Origin: Collinsella aerofaciens
Lineage (GTDB): Bacteria; Actinomycetota; Coriobacteriia; Coriobacteriales; Coriobacteriaceae
DNA: 64,000 nt
Direction: 5' to 3'
Assembly (NCBI RefSeq): GCF_015670745.1
Contig: NZ_JADPCH010000002.1
Location: 62,001 to 126,000 of the forward strand
The number at the start of each line of letters is the position of its first letter. Positions within the stretch are counted from its first letter, which is position 1. Both the position numbers and the translations under genes were made by a program. The notes under the pieces are model-generated. The model was not told where the DNA came from, did no database searches, and worked only from the letters and a program-made list of their open reading frames with translations. Shown here piece after piece: positions 1 to 9,560 of this stretch.

Positions 1-83
1 TTGAGTCGCGCGATATCCTCGTCGAGCGCATTGCTCTGGGCAAAGCGCTCCGAGACGCGCGGCACGGAGCACAGCTCGGACAT
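1..83 (-). CDS. Start of a gene cut by the window edge, probably recG helicase
   Basis: Only the first 27 codons are present, beginning MSELCSVPRVSERFAQSNAL and running off the left edge. The start ATG lies 10 bp after the fakA stop, so the two are probably co-transcribed. No strong ribosome binding site is visible. The call to RecG, the branched-DNA helicase, rests only on the common fakA-recG gene order; the visible residues are not diagnostic. Confidence 0.35.
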   Translation of the reverse strand, partial: MSELCSVPRVSERFAQSNALDEDIARL

Positions 84-93
84 GGGCAGTTGC

Positions 94-1755
94 CTACTCG
101 ATCGAGAAGATCACGGGATAGAGCGGCTGCTCGCCACGATGGGCGTCAATCTCCAGATCGGGCTGAGCCTCCTCGATAGCGTCGACGATCTCCTGGAAGG
201 CCTCATCGGACAGCTCCTCGCCGGCCAGAATCGTCAGCGCGTCGCCTTCCTCTTCCTCCTGCATGCGGTTGATACAATCGAGCGTGACCTGCTTCACGTC
301 GGAGCCGACCACATCGATGGAGCCGGCAATGATGCCCATGACGTCACCGGAGTGAATCGGAGAGCCGTCGGAGGCGCTGGAGTCGCGCACGGCGCGGGTG
401 ACCTCGCCATCGCGGACCTCGCTGATGGCGTCGACCATGGCGGCGACGGCGTCCTCGAGCTCGGAATCGGGCAGGACCGCGAACAGCGCGGAGAACGCCT
501 GTGGGACGGTCTTGGTGGGAACGACGGCAACCTTCTTGTCCGTGCAGGCAGAAGCGGCAGCCTCGGCAGCCATGCGGATGTTGCCGTTGTTGGGCAGAAT
601 GATGACCGAGGTCGCGTTGACCTGGTCCACCGCGCCCAGCAGATCTGCAGTCGAGGGGTTCATGGTCTGGCCACCCGAGACGATCACGTCGACGCCAAGG
701 GACTTGAGGATGTCGGCCTCGCCGGAACCGGCGGCAACGGCGACAAAGCCCAGCGCCTTGGCGGGCTCGTCGGCCTTTTCCTGGTCCTCGTGAATCTTGG
801 CGGTACGGTCGTGGGCCTCCATCTCCATGTTGTGGATAAAGACCTCGTAGATCTGACCGAGCTGCAGCATGTGCTCGAGCACCAGGTTGGGGGTGTTGGA
901 GTGCACATGGATCTTGTAGTCGGGATAGGCGCCCACGAGTAGCTCACAGTCGCCCATGGAACCCAGGAACTTAAGGCACTCGTCCTCGTCAAACGGGGCG
1001 TCGGCCTTAAACAGGAACTCGTTGCAGTAGCGGAACTCCGAGCCCTCCCAATCGTCGTTGGCCTCGATCTCAACGCGACCAAGGGCCGCGTCGCGGGCAG
1101 AGCCAGCGGAATCAAACGTGGCGGAGAAATCCTCGACAACGGTGCTGCGGCCAAGCGCGGCGGCAACAAAGTTCTCAAGGAAAATAGCAAAGCCGAAGGC
1201 GCCGGAGTCAACCACGCCGTTCTCCTTCAGAACGGGCAGCAGGTCGGGCGTGCGAGCGACGGACTGGTAGGCCTCGACGACGATGGCGTCGAGCGCATCC
1301 TCGGCCGAGAACTTCTTCTTCTCGCACTCGTCTGCCTTGGTCGAGACATCGCGCAGGACCGTGAGGATCGTGCCCTCGATGGGCTTGCGGACAGCCTGGA
1401 AGGCAACCTTGACGGCGCGACGGAAGGCGAAGGCGATGTTGGCAGCCGTAATAGGCTCATCGGCAGAGACGAGGCCCTCGGCCACACCGCGCAGAATCTG
1501 CGAGGTGATGACGCCGGAGTTGCCGCGGGCACCCATCAGGGAGCCGTGGGTGATGGCGCCGGCGATGGCTTCCATGTCGGCGTCGGCAGGAAGAGCAGAA
1601 AGCTCCTTGGTCACCGAGGCGAGCGTGAGCGACATGTTGGTGCCGGTATCGCCATCGGGTACGGGGAAGACGTTGAGCTTGTTGATCTCCTCGGCCTTGT
1701 CGGAAACGGCAGCCGCAGCGATCGGAAAACAGGTGCGAATGGTCTTTGCAATCAT
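94..1755 (-). CDS. fakA: Fatty acid kinase catalytic subunit FakA (DhaL/DegV-like fusion, YloV)
   Basis: A 553-residue protein. The N-terminal DhaL kinase domain (about residues 1-200) carries the ATP/Mg motif NVFPVPDGDTGTNMS at 29-43, the GARGNSGVITSQILRG segment near residue 75 and VVDSGAFGF near 183. The C-terminal half is DegV-like. Known members phosphorylate exogenous fatty acids bound to a FakB (DegV) partner for phospholipid synthesis; no FakB is in the window. Length is normal for the family. The gene follows the Asp23 gene by 27 bp on the same strand, the usual pairing in Gram-positive bacteria, so they likely form an operon that continues into the next gene. Confidence 0.9.
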   Translation of the reverse strand: MIAKTIRTCFPIAAAAVSDKAEEINKLNVFPVPDGDTGTNMSLTLASVTKELSALPADADMEAIAGAITHGSLMGARGNSGVITSQILRGVAEGLVSADEPITAANIAFAFRRAVKVAFQAVRKPIEGTILTVLRDVSTKADECEKKKFSAEDALDAIVVEAYQSVARTPDLLPVLKENGVVDSGAFGFAIFLENFVAAALGRSTVVEDFSATFDSAGSARDAALGRVEIEANDDWEGSEFRYCNEFLFKADAPFDEDECLKFLGSMGDCELLVGAYPDYKIHVHSNTPNLVLEHMLQLGQIYEVFIHNMEMEAHDRTAKIHEDQEKADEPAKALGFVAVAAGSGEADILKSLGVDVIVSGGQTMNPSTADLLGAVDQVNATSVIILPNNGNIRMAAEAAASACTDKKVAVVPTKTVPQAFSALFAVLPDSELEDAVAAMVDAISEVRDGEVTRAVRDSSASDGSPIHSGDVMGIIAGSIDVVGSDVKQVTLDCINRMQEEEEGDALTILAGEELSDEAFQEIVDAIEEAQPDLEIDAHRGEQPLYPVIFSIE

Positions 1756-1782
1756 GGGTATTTGAATCTCCGTTTTCGGATG

Positions 1783-2139
1783 CTAGTTCAGACGGCTCTT
1801 GAGCGCGTCGATGTGGATGCCGATCTTAAGGCTGGCGGGATCGATCTGGGCGATCTCCTGCAGAGTGAAGGCAACGGAGCTCGAAAGATTGTGGCAGACG
1901 GACTTCATGTTGACGCCGTTCTCGAGCACGACGTGAAGATCGACCGTAAGGCCGTTCTCGTCGGCGGAGACAAGCACGCCCTTGCGGAGGCGCTGACCGG
2001 CAAGCAGGCGCACGCTCTCGGCGCCCTGGAGCTGCTCAGCCATACCGACAACGCCATAGCACGTCATCGCGGCATAACCGGCAATATCGGCAATAACGTC
2101 GTTCGAGACGCTCAGGCTGCCGTTAATGGTCTCAGACAC
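1783..2139 (-). CDS. Asp23/Gls24 family envelope stress protein
   Basis: A 118-residue protein of the Asp23 family: it begins SETINGSLSVSNDVIADIAG, followed by YAAMTCYGVVGM and the VDLHVVLENGVNMKSVCHNL segment typical of the fold. I chose the GTG start at 2139 because AAGGAG lies seven bases upstream; an in-frame ATG 51 bp further out has no such site. Asp23 proteins are linked to cell-envelope homeostasis in Firmicutes and Actinobacteria, but the biochemical role is not established. It sits directly upstream of fakA in the same direction, the usual arrangement. Confidence 0.85.
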   Translation of the reverse strand: MSETINGSLSVSNDVIADIAGYAAMTCYGVVGMAEQLQGAESVRLLAGQRLRKGVLVSADENGLTVDLHVVLENGVNMKSVCHNLSSSVAFTLQEIAQIDPASLKIGIHIDALKSRLN

Positions 2140-2298
2140 AAGAATCTCCTTTTCTTGGTGCTCGCGGCACCATGTCGTGGGAGCAATCATTGCAATATTC
2201 TACAACGACCGCGCCATGTTGAGGTGGCGGGCCTCGGGATTACATCCTCGACACGAAATGTTGATACGGTAACGTTCACGAACGGCGATCGCAGCATG

Positions 2299-2328
2299 AA
2301 AAAACCCGCCGCATAAGCGACGGGTTTT
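2299..2328 (-). terminator. Intrinsic terminator after tRNA-Asn
   Basis: On the minus strand a 9-10 bp stem (AACCCGTCGC with GCGGCGGGTT) closes a short loop and is followed by a run of T. It begins six bases after the tRNA 3' CCA, so it should end the tRNA transcript. Confidence 0.85.
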
Positions 2329-2334
2329 ACAACC

Positions 2335-2409
2335 TGGCTCCCCGGGTAGGACTCGAACCTACAACAGCGCGGTTAACAGCCGCGTGCTCTACCATTGAGC
2401 TACCGAGGA
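2335..2409 (-). tRNA. tRNA-Asn (anticodon GTT)
   Basis: A 75-nt cloverleaf including an encoded CCA. The acceptor stem pairs TCCTCGG with CCGGGGA (one G-T pair). The anticodon arm is GCGGCTGTTAACCGC with GTT in the loop, and the T-arm GTAGGTTCGAGTCCTAC is canonical. It has its own promoter and terminator, so it is a single-gene unit. Confidence 0.97.
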
Positions 2410-2439
2410 ATAGGCGCGTGCTCTCAAGCAACGAAGTTT

Positions 2440-2467
2440 ATTATACGGACGAATCAGCTTAGGGCAA
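2440..2467 (-). promoter_or_regulatory. Promoter of tRNA-Asn
   Basis: On the minus strand TTGCCC (2462-2467), a 16-bp spacer and a perfect TATAAT (2440-2445). The predicted transcript starts about 24 nt before the mature tRNA 5' end. Confidence 0.7.
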
Positions 2468-2494
2468 GAACTTTTTTTAAGAAATTTTCCGACC

Positions 2495-2550
2495 TAGTCG
2501 TTGGGGACGTTCTTAAACGACTAGTCATTCAAGAACGTCCCCAACGACTA
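2495..2550. repeat. Perfect 20-bp inverted repeat
   Basis: TAGTCGTTGGGGACGTTCTT at 2495-2514 is exactly complementary to 2531-2550, with a 16-nt spacer. It lies between rpoD and tRNA-Asn, has no T-run on either side and does not look like a plain terminator. A weaker terminator-like hairpin (AAGCAC/GTGCTT) nearer the rpoD stop, at about 2553-2580, may end that transcript. Confidence 0.75.
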
Positions 2551-2598
2551 CATGAAAGCACCCCCGAGCGGATGTGCTTGAGGGCGCCTCTTGCTTGA

Positions 2599-3948
<1,350 letters not shown>

Positions 3949-4058
3949 AGATTCTCCCTTCATAGTCCACAGGACTCAATACTTTAGCACACACATTGAC
4001 GTCTATACCCAAAAAGAGGACTGGATATAGGCGAGAATACGCTGGTTGACCACAACAT

Positions 4059-6158
4059 CTAGGCCTGTTCGGTTCCTGCGGTCTCCAAACCAATCAAACG
4101 GAACGGGTCCGCCACGCCGCCGATCGACTTTTGCAGCTCGCGTTGACGCTGCGAATCTTGCGCGGCCTGAACGGTCAGCGAGCGACGGGCCTCATCATCG
4201 AGCGAACGGTCCTGTCGCAGCTTGGCCTGTGCGGCACGCATGCGGCGCTTGATGGTGTAGAGCTCGAGCGTATCGAGCATAAACACGATGTTCGTCTCGG
4301 TGGGGTGCTTGCTCGTCGCCGAGATGCGCCCGGCACTCACAAGCGTTGCCGCCTCGGGACACACCGAGCGCGCCGCATCCATGCAGGCTGCAGGATCGGT
4401 TCCCGGCGGCGTTGCCAGCACGGCCCATGCAATGGACTCGTGACGTGGGTCGACCCACTCGATGGAGCAGATGCGGTCGGCATACGTGCGGAACAGGTCA
4501 GGGTAGCTCGTGAGCATGGTCAGCAGCTCGCGCTCCCCTGCCAAGGACTTGCGCTCTAGATCGGTAAGAACCATAGGGGCCGAGGCGTCTGTCGGGGCAC
4601 CGGCGGGCGCAGCGCCCATACCATCAGGCACATCGATCGGCGGAAGATCGTCGACGACCTCCACGGGCGCGACACCGTAGGCATCGAGCGGGACGTAGTC
4701 GTACGGCTCTTCTTCGACCGGCGCGGACACCGGCGGCGTCGCGCCCGATGCCCAAGCGCCGCGACCGACATCGCGAGAACCCGATGCCCGACCGCCCACA
4801 TTTCCAGAGCGCTCGGCCTGCGCCCTCTGGCGTTCATAGTTCTGCTCACGACGTCGTTCCGCATCCTCGCGCTTGGCGACATCGCGAAACACACATCCCG
4901 AGCTCGCGCGCACGGTCTCCAGGTCCAAACCAAGCAGGTCGGCAATCTGGATAAAGTACGTGTCGATCATATAGCTATCGCGCAGCGGATAGATAAGCGT
5001 CAGCGCATCTTCCAGCGCCTTGGCGCGACCGCCCGGCGTGCTAATATCGCTCGATTCCTGCAGAGAACGGTACACGAAGTCCATGAGCGGCTCGGCAGCG
5101 TCAATGCGTTTCTGCAGCTCCTCTCCGCCGTGCGCCGTGATGAATTCCATGGGATCGTTGCCGTCGGGCAGTACCACGCAGCGCAGGTCCATCGAATCCT
5201 GCTCGATAAACTGAATCGCGCGGCGGGCGGCCTTCTGGCCCGCGGCATCGCCGTCAAACATATACACGATGCGCTTGGCAAAGCGAGTGAGCGTCTTGAC
5301 GTGATGCTCCGTGAGCGCGGTGCCCAGCGTGGCAACGACGTTTTTAATCCCCGCCTCCCAACAGGCGATGCAGTCGGTATAGCCCTCCACCACGATGGCG
5401 GTATCCTGCGCGACGATAAACTCCTTGGCCCAATTAAAGCCGTAGAGGTTTCGCTTTTTATGGAACACGCTCGTCTCGGCGGTGTTGAGGTACTTAGGCT
5501 GGCCGTCACCTATGATGCGACCGCCAAAGGCAATGTTATGACCCTGCTCGTCAAAGATGGGAAACATCACGCGGTCGTAGAAGCGGTCGGCAAGTTGCCC
5601 GCGCCCGCGGCTCACGGCCACGTTGGCGTCGATCATCTCCTGCGGGGTAAAACCCGTCTGGGAAAGGTGCGACACCAGCGCGTTGCGGCCCGGCGCAAAG
5701 CCCAAGCAGTAGCGGCGGCAGACGTCGCCACCCATGCCGCGGCTGGCAAAGTACTCGCGCGGACGGCCGTCCTTACCGCGCATGAGCATGGTGTGGTAGA
5801 ACTGGGCGGTCTCGGCGCACAAATCGTAGATGCGGGCACGCTTGGTACCCCGCTCGCGGCGATCTCCGGTGTCATGCAGCTCAATACCTGCGCGATCGGC
5901 CAAATAACGGATTGATTCGGGAAAGCTCAGGTTCTCGCGCTTCATGATATAGGTGAAGACGTCGCCACCCTCGCCGCAGCCAAAGCAATGCCACACCTGC
6001 GTGGCGGGAATAATGTGGAAAGACGGCGTCTTTTCGCCATGAAAAGGGCAGCAGCCCCAAAACTCATGGCCGCGGGGCTTGAGCTCAACCGTTTCCTGCA
6101 CGATGGCGACTAGGTCGGACGCAGCGCGTACCTGGTCTTTTTCCTCATCGCTAATCAC
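4059..6158 (-). CDS. dnaG: DNA primase DnaG
   Basis: A 699-residue primase that makes RNA primers for replication. The CHC2 zinc finger is visible: C37-P-F-H40 and C58-F-G-C61. The TOPRIM core follows, with VVEGYTD (catalytic Glu) and MFDGDAAGQKA (DxD). Residues about 430-530 form a Gly/Pro/Asp-rich linker longer than in Escherichia coli primase, and the C-terminal helicase-interaction part ends the protein. Its start overlaps the ribF stop by 8 bp, so translation is probably coupled. Confidence 0.97.
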   Translation of the reverse strand: MISDEEKDQVRAASDLVAIVQETVELKPRGHEFWGCCPFHGEKTPSFHIIPATQVWHCFGCGEGGDVFTYIMKRENLSFPESIRYLADRAGIELHDTGDRRERGTKRARIYDLCAETAQFYHTMLMRGKDGRPREYFASRGMGGDVCRRYCLGFAPGRNALVSHLSQTGFTPQEMIDANVAVSRGRGQLADRFYDRVMFPIFDEQGHNIAFGGRIIGDGQPKYLNTAETSVFHKKRNLYGFNWAKEFIVAQDTAIVVEGYTDCIACWEAGIKNVVATLGTALTEHHVKTLTRFAKRIVYMFDGDAAGQKAARRAIQFIEQDSMDLRCVVLPDGNDPMEFITAHGGEELQKRIDAAEPLMDFVYRSLQESSDISTPGGRAKALEDALTLIYPLRDSYMIDTYFIQIADLLGLDLETVRASSGCVFRDVAKREDAERRREQNYERQRAQAERSGNVGGRASGSRDVGRGAWASGATPPVSAPVEEEPYDYVPLDAYGVAPVEVVDDLPPIDVPDGMGAAPAGAPTDASAPMVLTDLERKSLAGERELLTMLTSYPDLFRTYADRICSIEWVDPRHESIAWAVLATPPGTDPAACMDAARSVCPEAATLVSAGRISATSKHPTETNIVFMLDTLELYTIKRRMRAAQAKLRQDRSLDDEARRSLTVQAAQDSQRQRELQKSIGGVADPFRLIGLETAGTEQA

Positions 6159-7158
6159 GGATGCTCACCCCCTGCTCGCCCAAGTTGTGACGAATATCTC
6201 CGATATTACCCTCGACGGTCGCGATCAACTCATCCAGCGAATCGAACACGCGCGACGGACGCAGCCAGCGCGTAAACGCCAGCGAAACGGAAGCGCCGTA
6301 CAGGTCGCCCGTATAACCAATTAAATTAGCCTCGAGATGCGCAGATGCCGCATCGTCAGCATACGTTGGCGGCAGGCCGACGTTCACGGCAGCGGGCCAC
6401 GCGGTGTCATCGACCAGCACCAGACCCTCATACACGCCATCGGCTGGCACCTGAATGCCGTCGGGAACCTGCAAGTTTGCCGTGGGAAAGCCCATGCCAG
6501 AACCCTCGTGACGGCCGCGAATAACACCGCCACGCACCATATACGGACGGCCGAGTAACTCAGCAGCAAGCTCCACATGGCCCTGTCCCAACTCATGACG
6601 AATGCGGGTGGCGCAAATGGCCTCACCGCGCTCGCAAAGCAGGTCGTGACCATACACGTCAACGCCGTGCTCGGAACCCCAGGCGCGCATCTCGGCAACA
6701 CCAGAAGCACCGCCACGACCCAGTCTAAAGTCACTGCCAACGCGAATCGATCGAATGTCGACCAGACGCGACACCAGCGAGAGAAAATCAACATGGTCAA
6801 GCGCCGCAACCTCAGGCGTAAAGGGAACGGCCACCACCGCATCGACCCCGGTTTGAGCCAGGGCATGCAGACGGTCGGCCGTCGTCATCAATTTTTGAGC
6901 GGGCGAAGGGCTCACCACGACGTCCGGGTCGGGATCGAAGGTAACCACAACCGCCTTACAGCCATGGGCACGGGCATCACGGACAAGCGCTTCGATGAGT
7001 TCCTGGTGTCCACGGTGAACGCCGTCGAACACGCCAATGGCGATCGATGCGGAACCCAAGTGCTCACACTCATAAAACGTATCGGCAGCAATGATGCGAG
7101 CCTCGTCCGACTCGCCCGCGAAAAAGACACGCGCGAGCTCGCGAGCGGACAACATCAT
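6151..7158 (-). CDS. ribF: Bifunctional riboflavin kinase/FAD synthetase
   Basis: A 335-residue protein converting riboflavin to FMN and then FAD. The N-terminal nucleotidyltransferase shows IGVFDGVHRGHQELI near residue 41; the C-terminal flavokinase shows GMGFPTANLQVP and VPADGVYEGLV. The N-terminus is about 20 residues longer than in Bacillus. The start ATG overlaps the truB stop (ATGA), a typical coupling, and the 3' end overlaps dnaG. The truB-ribF pairing is common in bacteria. Confidence 0.95.
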   Translation of the reverse strand: MMLSARELARVFFAGESDEARIIAADTFYECEHLGSASIAIGVFDGVHRGHQELIEALVRDARAHGCKAVVVTFDPDPDVVVSPSPAQKLMTTADRLHALAQTGVDAVVAVPFTPEVAALDHVDFLSLVSRLVDIRSIRVGSDFRLGRGGASGVAEMRAWGSEHGVDVYGHDLLCERGEAICATRIRHELGQGHVELAAELLGRPYMVRGGVIRGRHEGSGMGFPTANLQVPDGIQVPADGVYEGLVLVDDTAWPAAVNVGLPPTYADDAASAHLEANLIGYTGDLYGASVSLAFTRWLRPSRVFDSLDELIATVEGNIGDIRHNLGEQGVSIRD

Positions 7159-8087
7159 CGAACACCGCCGATTGCCTGCGGAAACACGTGCTCCATAACA
7201 AAGCGGCCACTCTCAATGCGGGCGAGCGCCTTGAGTCCCCCATCGAGCACCAGCGCAAACGGCGCCTTCGAGGCATCGAAATCGGCAAGCGCACGCTCAA
7301 CGGGAATGCGTCGGCCGCAAAGCAGGTCGTCGGCAAGATTGCCCGGCAAGTCAACACGCGTGGCGCCCAGGGCCGCAATGGGATCCAGGGCAAAGCCAGC
7401 CGCGGACTCGGGAGAAAGCTCCTCGATCGCATGACAAGCGCCAATGGAAACAACACCGGAAGCCGTGCGGCGCAGCGCGGAAATATGCGCGGCGCTGTCG
7501 CAGGCGCGGCCCAAGTCGCGAGCGAGCGCTCGGATATAGGTGCCCTTGCTCACCGAGAACGCCACGGTCCACACGCACGTATCACCTTCGCCGCCCACGG
7601 CGATCAGGTCGGCGGCATAGACCTCGACGGGGCGCGGAGGTAGGTCCACCGCATTGCCCTCGCGAGCAGACTTGTAGGCGCGAACGCCATTGACCGAGAT
7701 AGCCGAAAACGCCGGCGGCACCTGCATCTGCGGACCCAGCATGGCGGCCAAGTGCTCACGGGCATAGGCAGGATCGCGGAGCTCGTTGGCAACAGCCACC
7801 GTGCGGACGGCCTCGCCCTCCGCGTCATCGGTATTGGTCTCGGCGCCAAACGAAATGTCGGCGACATAGCTTTTGGTATCGAGGGTAAGCATGCCCAGCA
7901 GACGGGTGGCCTGGCCCACGCCCGCCACCATGACACCGGATGCCATGGGGTCAAGCGTACCGGCATGGCCAACGCGCCGCTCATGGAGGGCGCGTCGGCA
8001 TTGCGAAACCACGTCATGGGACGTGCAGCCCACCGGCTTATCGACGGCGAGTAGCATATTCAATTGAGAAGGCGTTCGACGAGCCAT
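7155..8087 (-). CDS. truB: tRNA pseudouridine(55) synthase TruB
   Basis: A 310-residue enzyme that makes pseudouridine 55 in the tRNA T-loop. The signature GHAGTLDPMASGV contains the catalytic Asp at residue 46, and the opening LLAVDKPVGCTSHDVV matches the family. It lies 15 bp after nrnA and overlaps ribF by 4 bp, inside the infB-dnaG operon. Confidence 0.96.
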   Translation of the reverse strand: MARRTPSQLNMLLAVDKPVGCTSHDVVSQCRRALHERRVGHAGTLDPMASGVMVAGVGQATRLLGMLTLDTKSYVADISFGAETNTDDAEGEAVRTVAVANELRDPAYAREHLAAMLGPQMQVPPAFSAISVNGVRAYKSAREGNAVDLPPRPVEVYAADLIAVGGEGDTCVWTVAFSVSKGTYIRALARDLGRACDSAAHISALRRTASGVVSIGACHAIEELSPESAAGFALDPIAALGATRVDLPGNLADDLLCGRRIPVERALADFDASKAPFALVLDGGLKALARIESGRFVMEHVFPQAIGGVR

Positions 8088-8102
8088 GTACCATCCAATT
8101 AG

Positions 8103-9146
8103 TTAGAGCTCGACGGTCACCGAAGCGGGATCCTCCCCCACCAGCTCGGCCAGCATGGGAAGTGCCACGGCGAGCGTCTCGCGAATTGTTCCGTTGTTGG
8201 AAAAGCCGGCGGCGGCATGATGCCCGCCACCGCCAAAGTTGGCAGCAATCTCGGACACATCGAGGTCGCCCTTGGAGCGCAGGTTGCCACGCACCTTGGT
8301 ATCGCCCTCAATGCCCTTTAAGAACATGCAGACCTCGACGCCCATCACCGAACGCACCACATCGACCAGGCCGTCGCACTCGTCCGAGGTGACACCGCAG
8401 GCCTCAAGGTCGCTCTGGTAGGCATAGCTATACGCCACGCGCCCGTGGGCCACCGTCTTAATGCGACCCATGACAATGGACTTGAGGTGCAAAAACTCAA
8501 CGCGCATGCTCTGGTAGACCTCGAGCGCAACGCGCGCCGGATCGGCACCGTGGGCAACCAGACGCGAGGCCGCATGGAACGCGGCGGCATCGGCGTTTTG
8601 GTACTGAAAACGGCCGGTATCGGTAACCAAGCCACACAGCAGGCAGGTCGCAACGCCATCACGTGCGACAATGCCACAATTGTCCAAGAAACGGTCAATG
8701 ATCATGGCGCAGGCTGCAGCATCGACGCGCCTCAGACTGAGCTCGGCAAACTCCTCGCGCGCCGGATGGTGATCGAAGCACACCACATGCTTGGAGCGGC
8801 GAAGCACCTCGGCCGAGTTGTTGAGGCGCTCGACGACCGGCACGTCCACCGAGATGAACAGGTCCGGATTGCCGGTGTACGCAGATGCCGGCACCAGGCG
8901 ATCGGAGCCTTCCATAAAGCGGTAGATGCGCGGAACCGGGTCATCGTCTGCCAGCAGCAACGCAATGTCCTTGTTGGGAAAAAACTTCATGAGCGAAAGG
9001 CCCAGACCCAACACGGAGCCCAAGGCATCGCCATCGGGAGAAGTATGTCCAGAAATCGCAATGGAGGACGCACCCTCGATGAGCTCGAGGATGCGTCGCT
9101 GAATATCTGCAGACTCGCACGAGGCGAGGTCGGCGGAATTAGTCAT
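8103..9146 (-). CDS. nrnA: DHH/DHHA1 phosphoesterase, NrnA-like oligoribonuclease/pAp phosphatase
   Basis: A 347-residue DHH-family protein. Motifs seen: ISGHTSPDGDALGS (metal-binding, near residue 33), VVCFDHHPAREEF (the DHH motif) and the C-terminal NFGGGGHHAAAGF of DHHA1. Relatives degrade short RNA oligomers and dephosphorylate 3'-phosphoadenosine 5'-phosphate. It sits between rbfA (8-bp overlap) and truB, the usual rbfA-nrnA-truB order of Gram-positive bacteria, which supports the NrnA assignment over RecJ. Confidence 0.92.
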   Translation of the reverse strand: MTNSADLASCESADIQRRILELIEGASSIAISGHTSPDGDALGSVLGLGLSLMKFFPNKDIALLLADDDPVPRIYRFMEGSDRLVPASAYTGNPDLFISVDVPVVERLNNSAEVLRRSKHVVCFDHHPAREEFAELSLRRVDAAACAMIIDRFLDNCGIVARDGVATCLLCGLVTDTGRFQYQNADAAAFHAASRLVAHGADPARVALEVYQSMRVEFLHLKSIVMGRIKTVAHGRVAYSYAYQSDLEACGVTSDECDGLVDVVRSVMGVEVCMFLKGIEGDTKVRGNLRSKGDLDVSEIAANFGGGGHHAAAGFSNNGTIRETLAVALPMLAELVGEDPASVTVEL

Positions 9147-9549
9147 CTAAAGCTGCCTCCTGGGCGGCATCCGCTATCGGATAGCCGTCCTCGTCCTTTT
9201 CGATCGCCAGCGTGGCCGGAACGTTTTCCAGCGCACGCGTGATGCGCTCGGCCTCATCGGTCGAGCGATCGATGCGAAAATCGAGCTCGGGCGTGACACG
9301 CCAATCGAGCGAGCGGGCCAACAGGCTGCGAATGCGGCCCTTGGCGCTGGCGAGCGCCTCCATGACCTCGTCGTAGCGGCTCGCATCGCACGACACGTAC
9401 ACGCGCGCGAACGAACGGTCCACCGCGACCTCGACCGCAGTCAGGGTGACCAGGTTGAGGCGCGGATCGGAAACCTCAAAGAGCAGGATATAACCAAGCT
9501 TCTCGCGAAGCTGCTCGCCCAGTCGGCGGGTTGCCTGCGTTTGCTTCAT
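9139..9549 (-). CDS. rbfA: Ribosome-binding factor A
   Basis: A 136-residue KH-like protein needed for late 30S maturation (16S 5' end). Family features include RRLGEQLREKLGYILLFEV at the N-terminus and the later DFRIDRSTDEAERI segment (usual form FxxDxSxxxxxxI). The acidic tail DAAQEAALDD is typical. It lies 11 bp after infB and overlaps nrnA. Confidence 0.95.
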   Translation of the reverse strand: MKQTQATRRLGEQLREKLGYILLFEVSDPRLNLVTLTAVEVAVDRSFARVYVSCDASRYDEVMEALASAKGRIRSLLARSLDWRVTPELDFRIDRSTDEAERITRALENVPATLAIEKDEDGYPIADAAQEAALDD

Positions 9550-9560
9550 AGCGCTACCCC

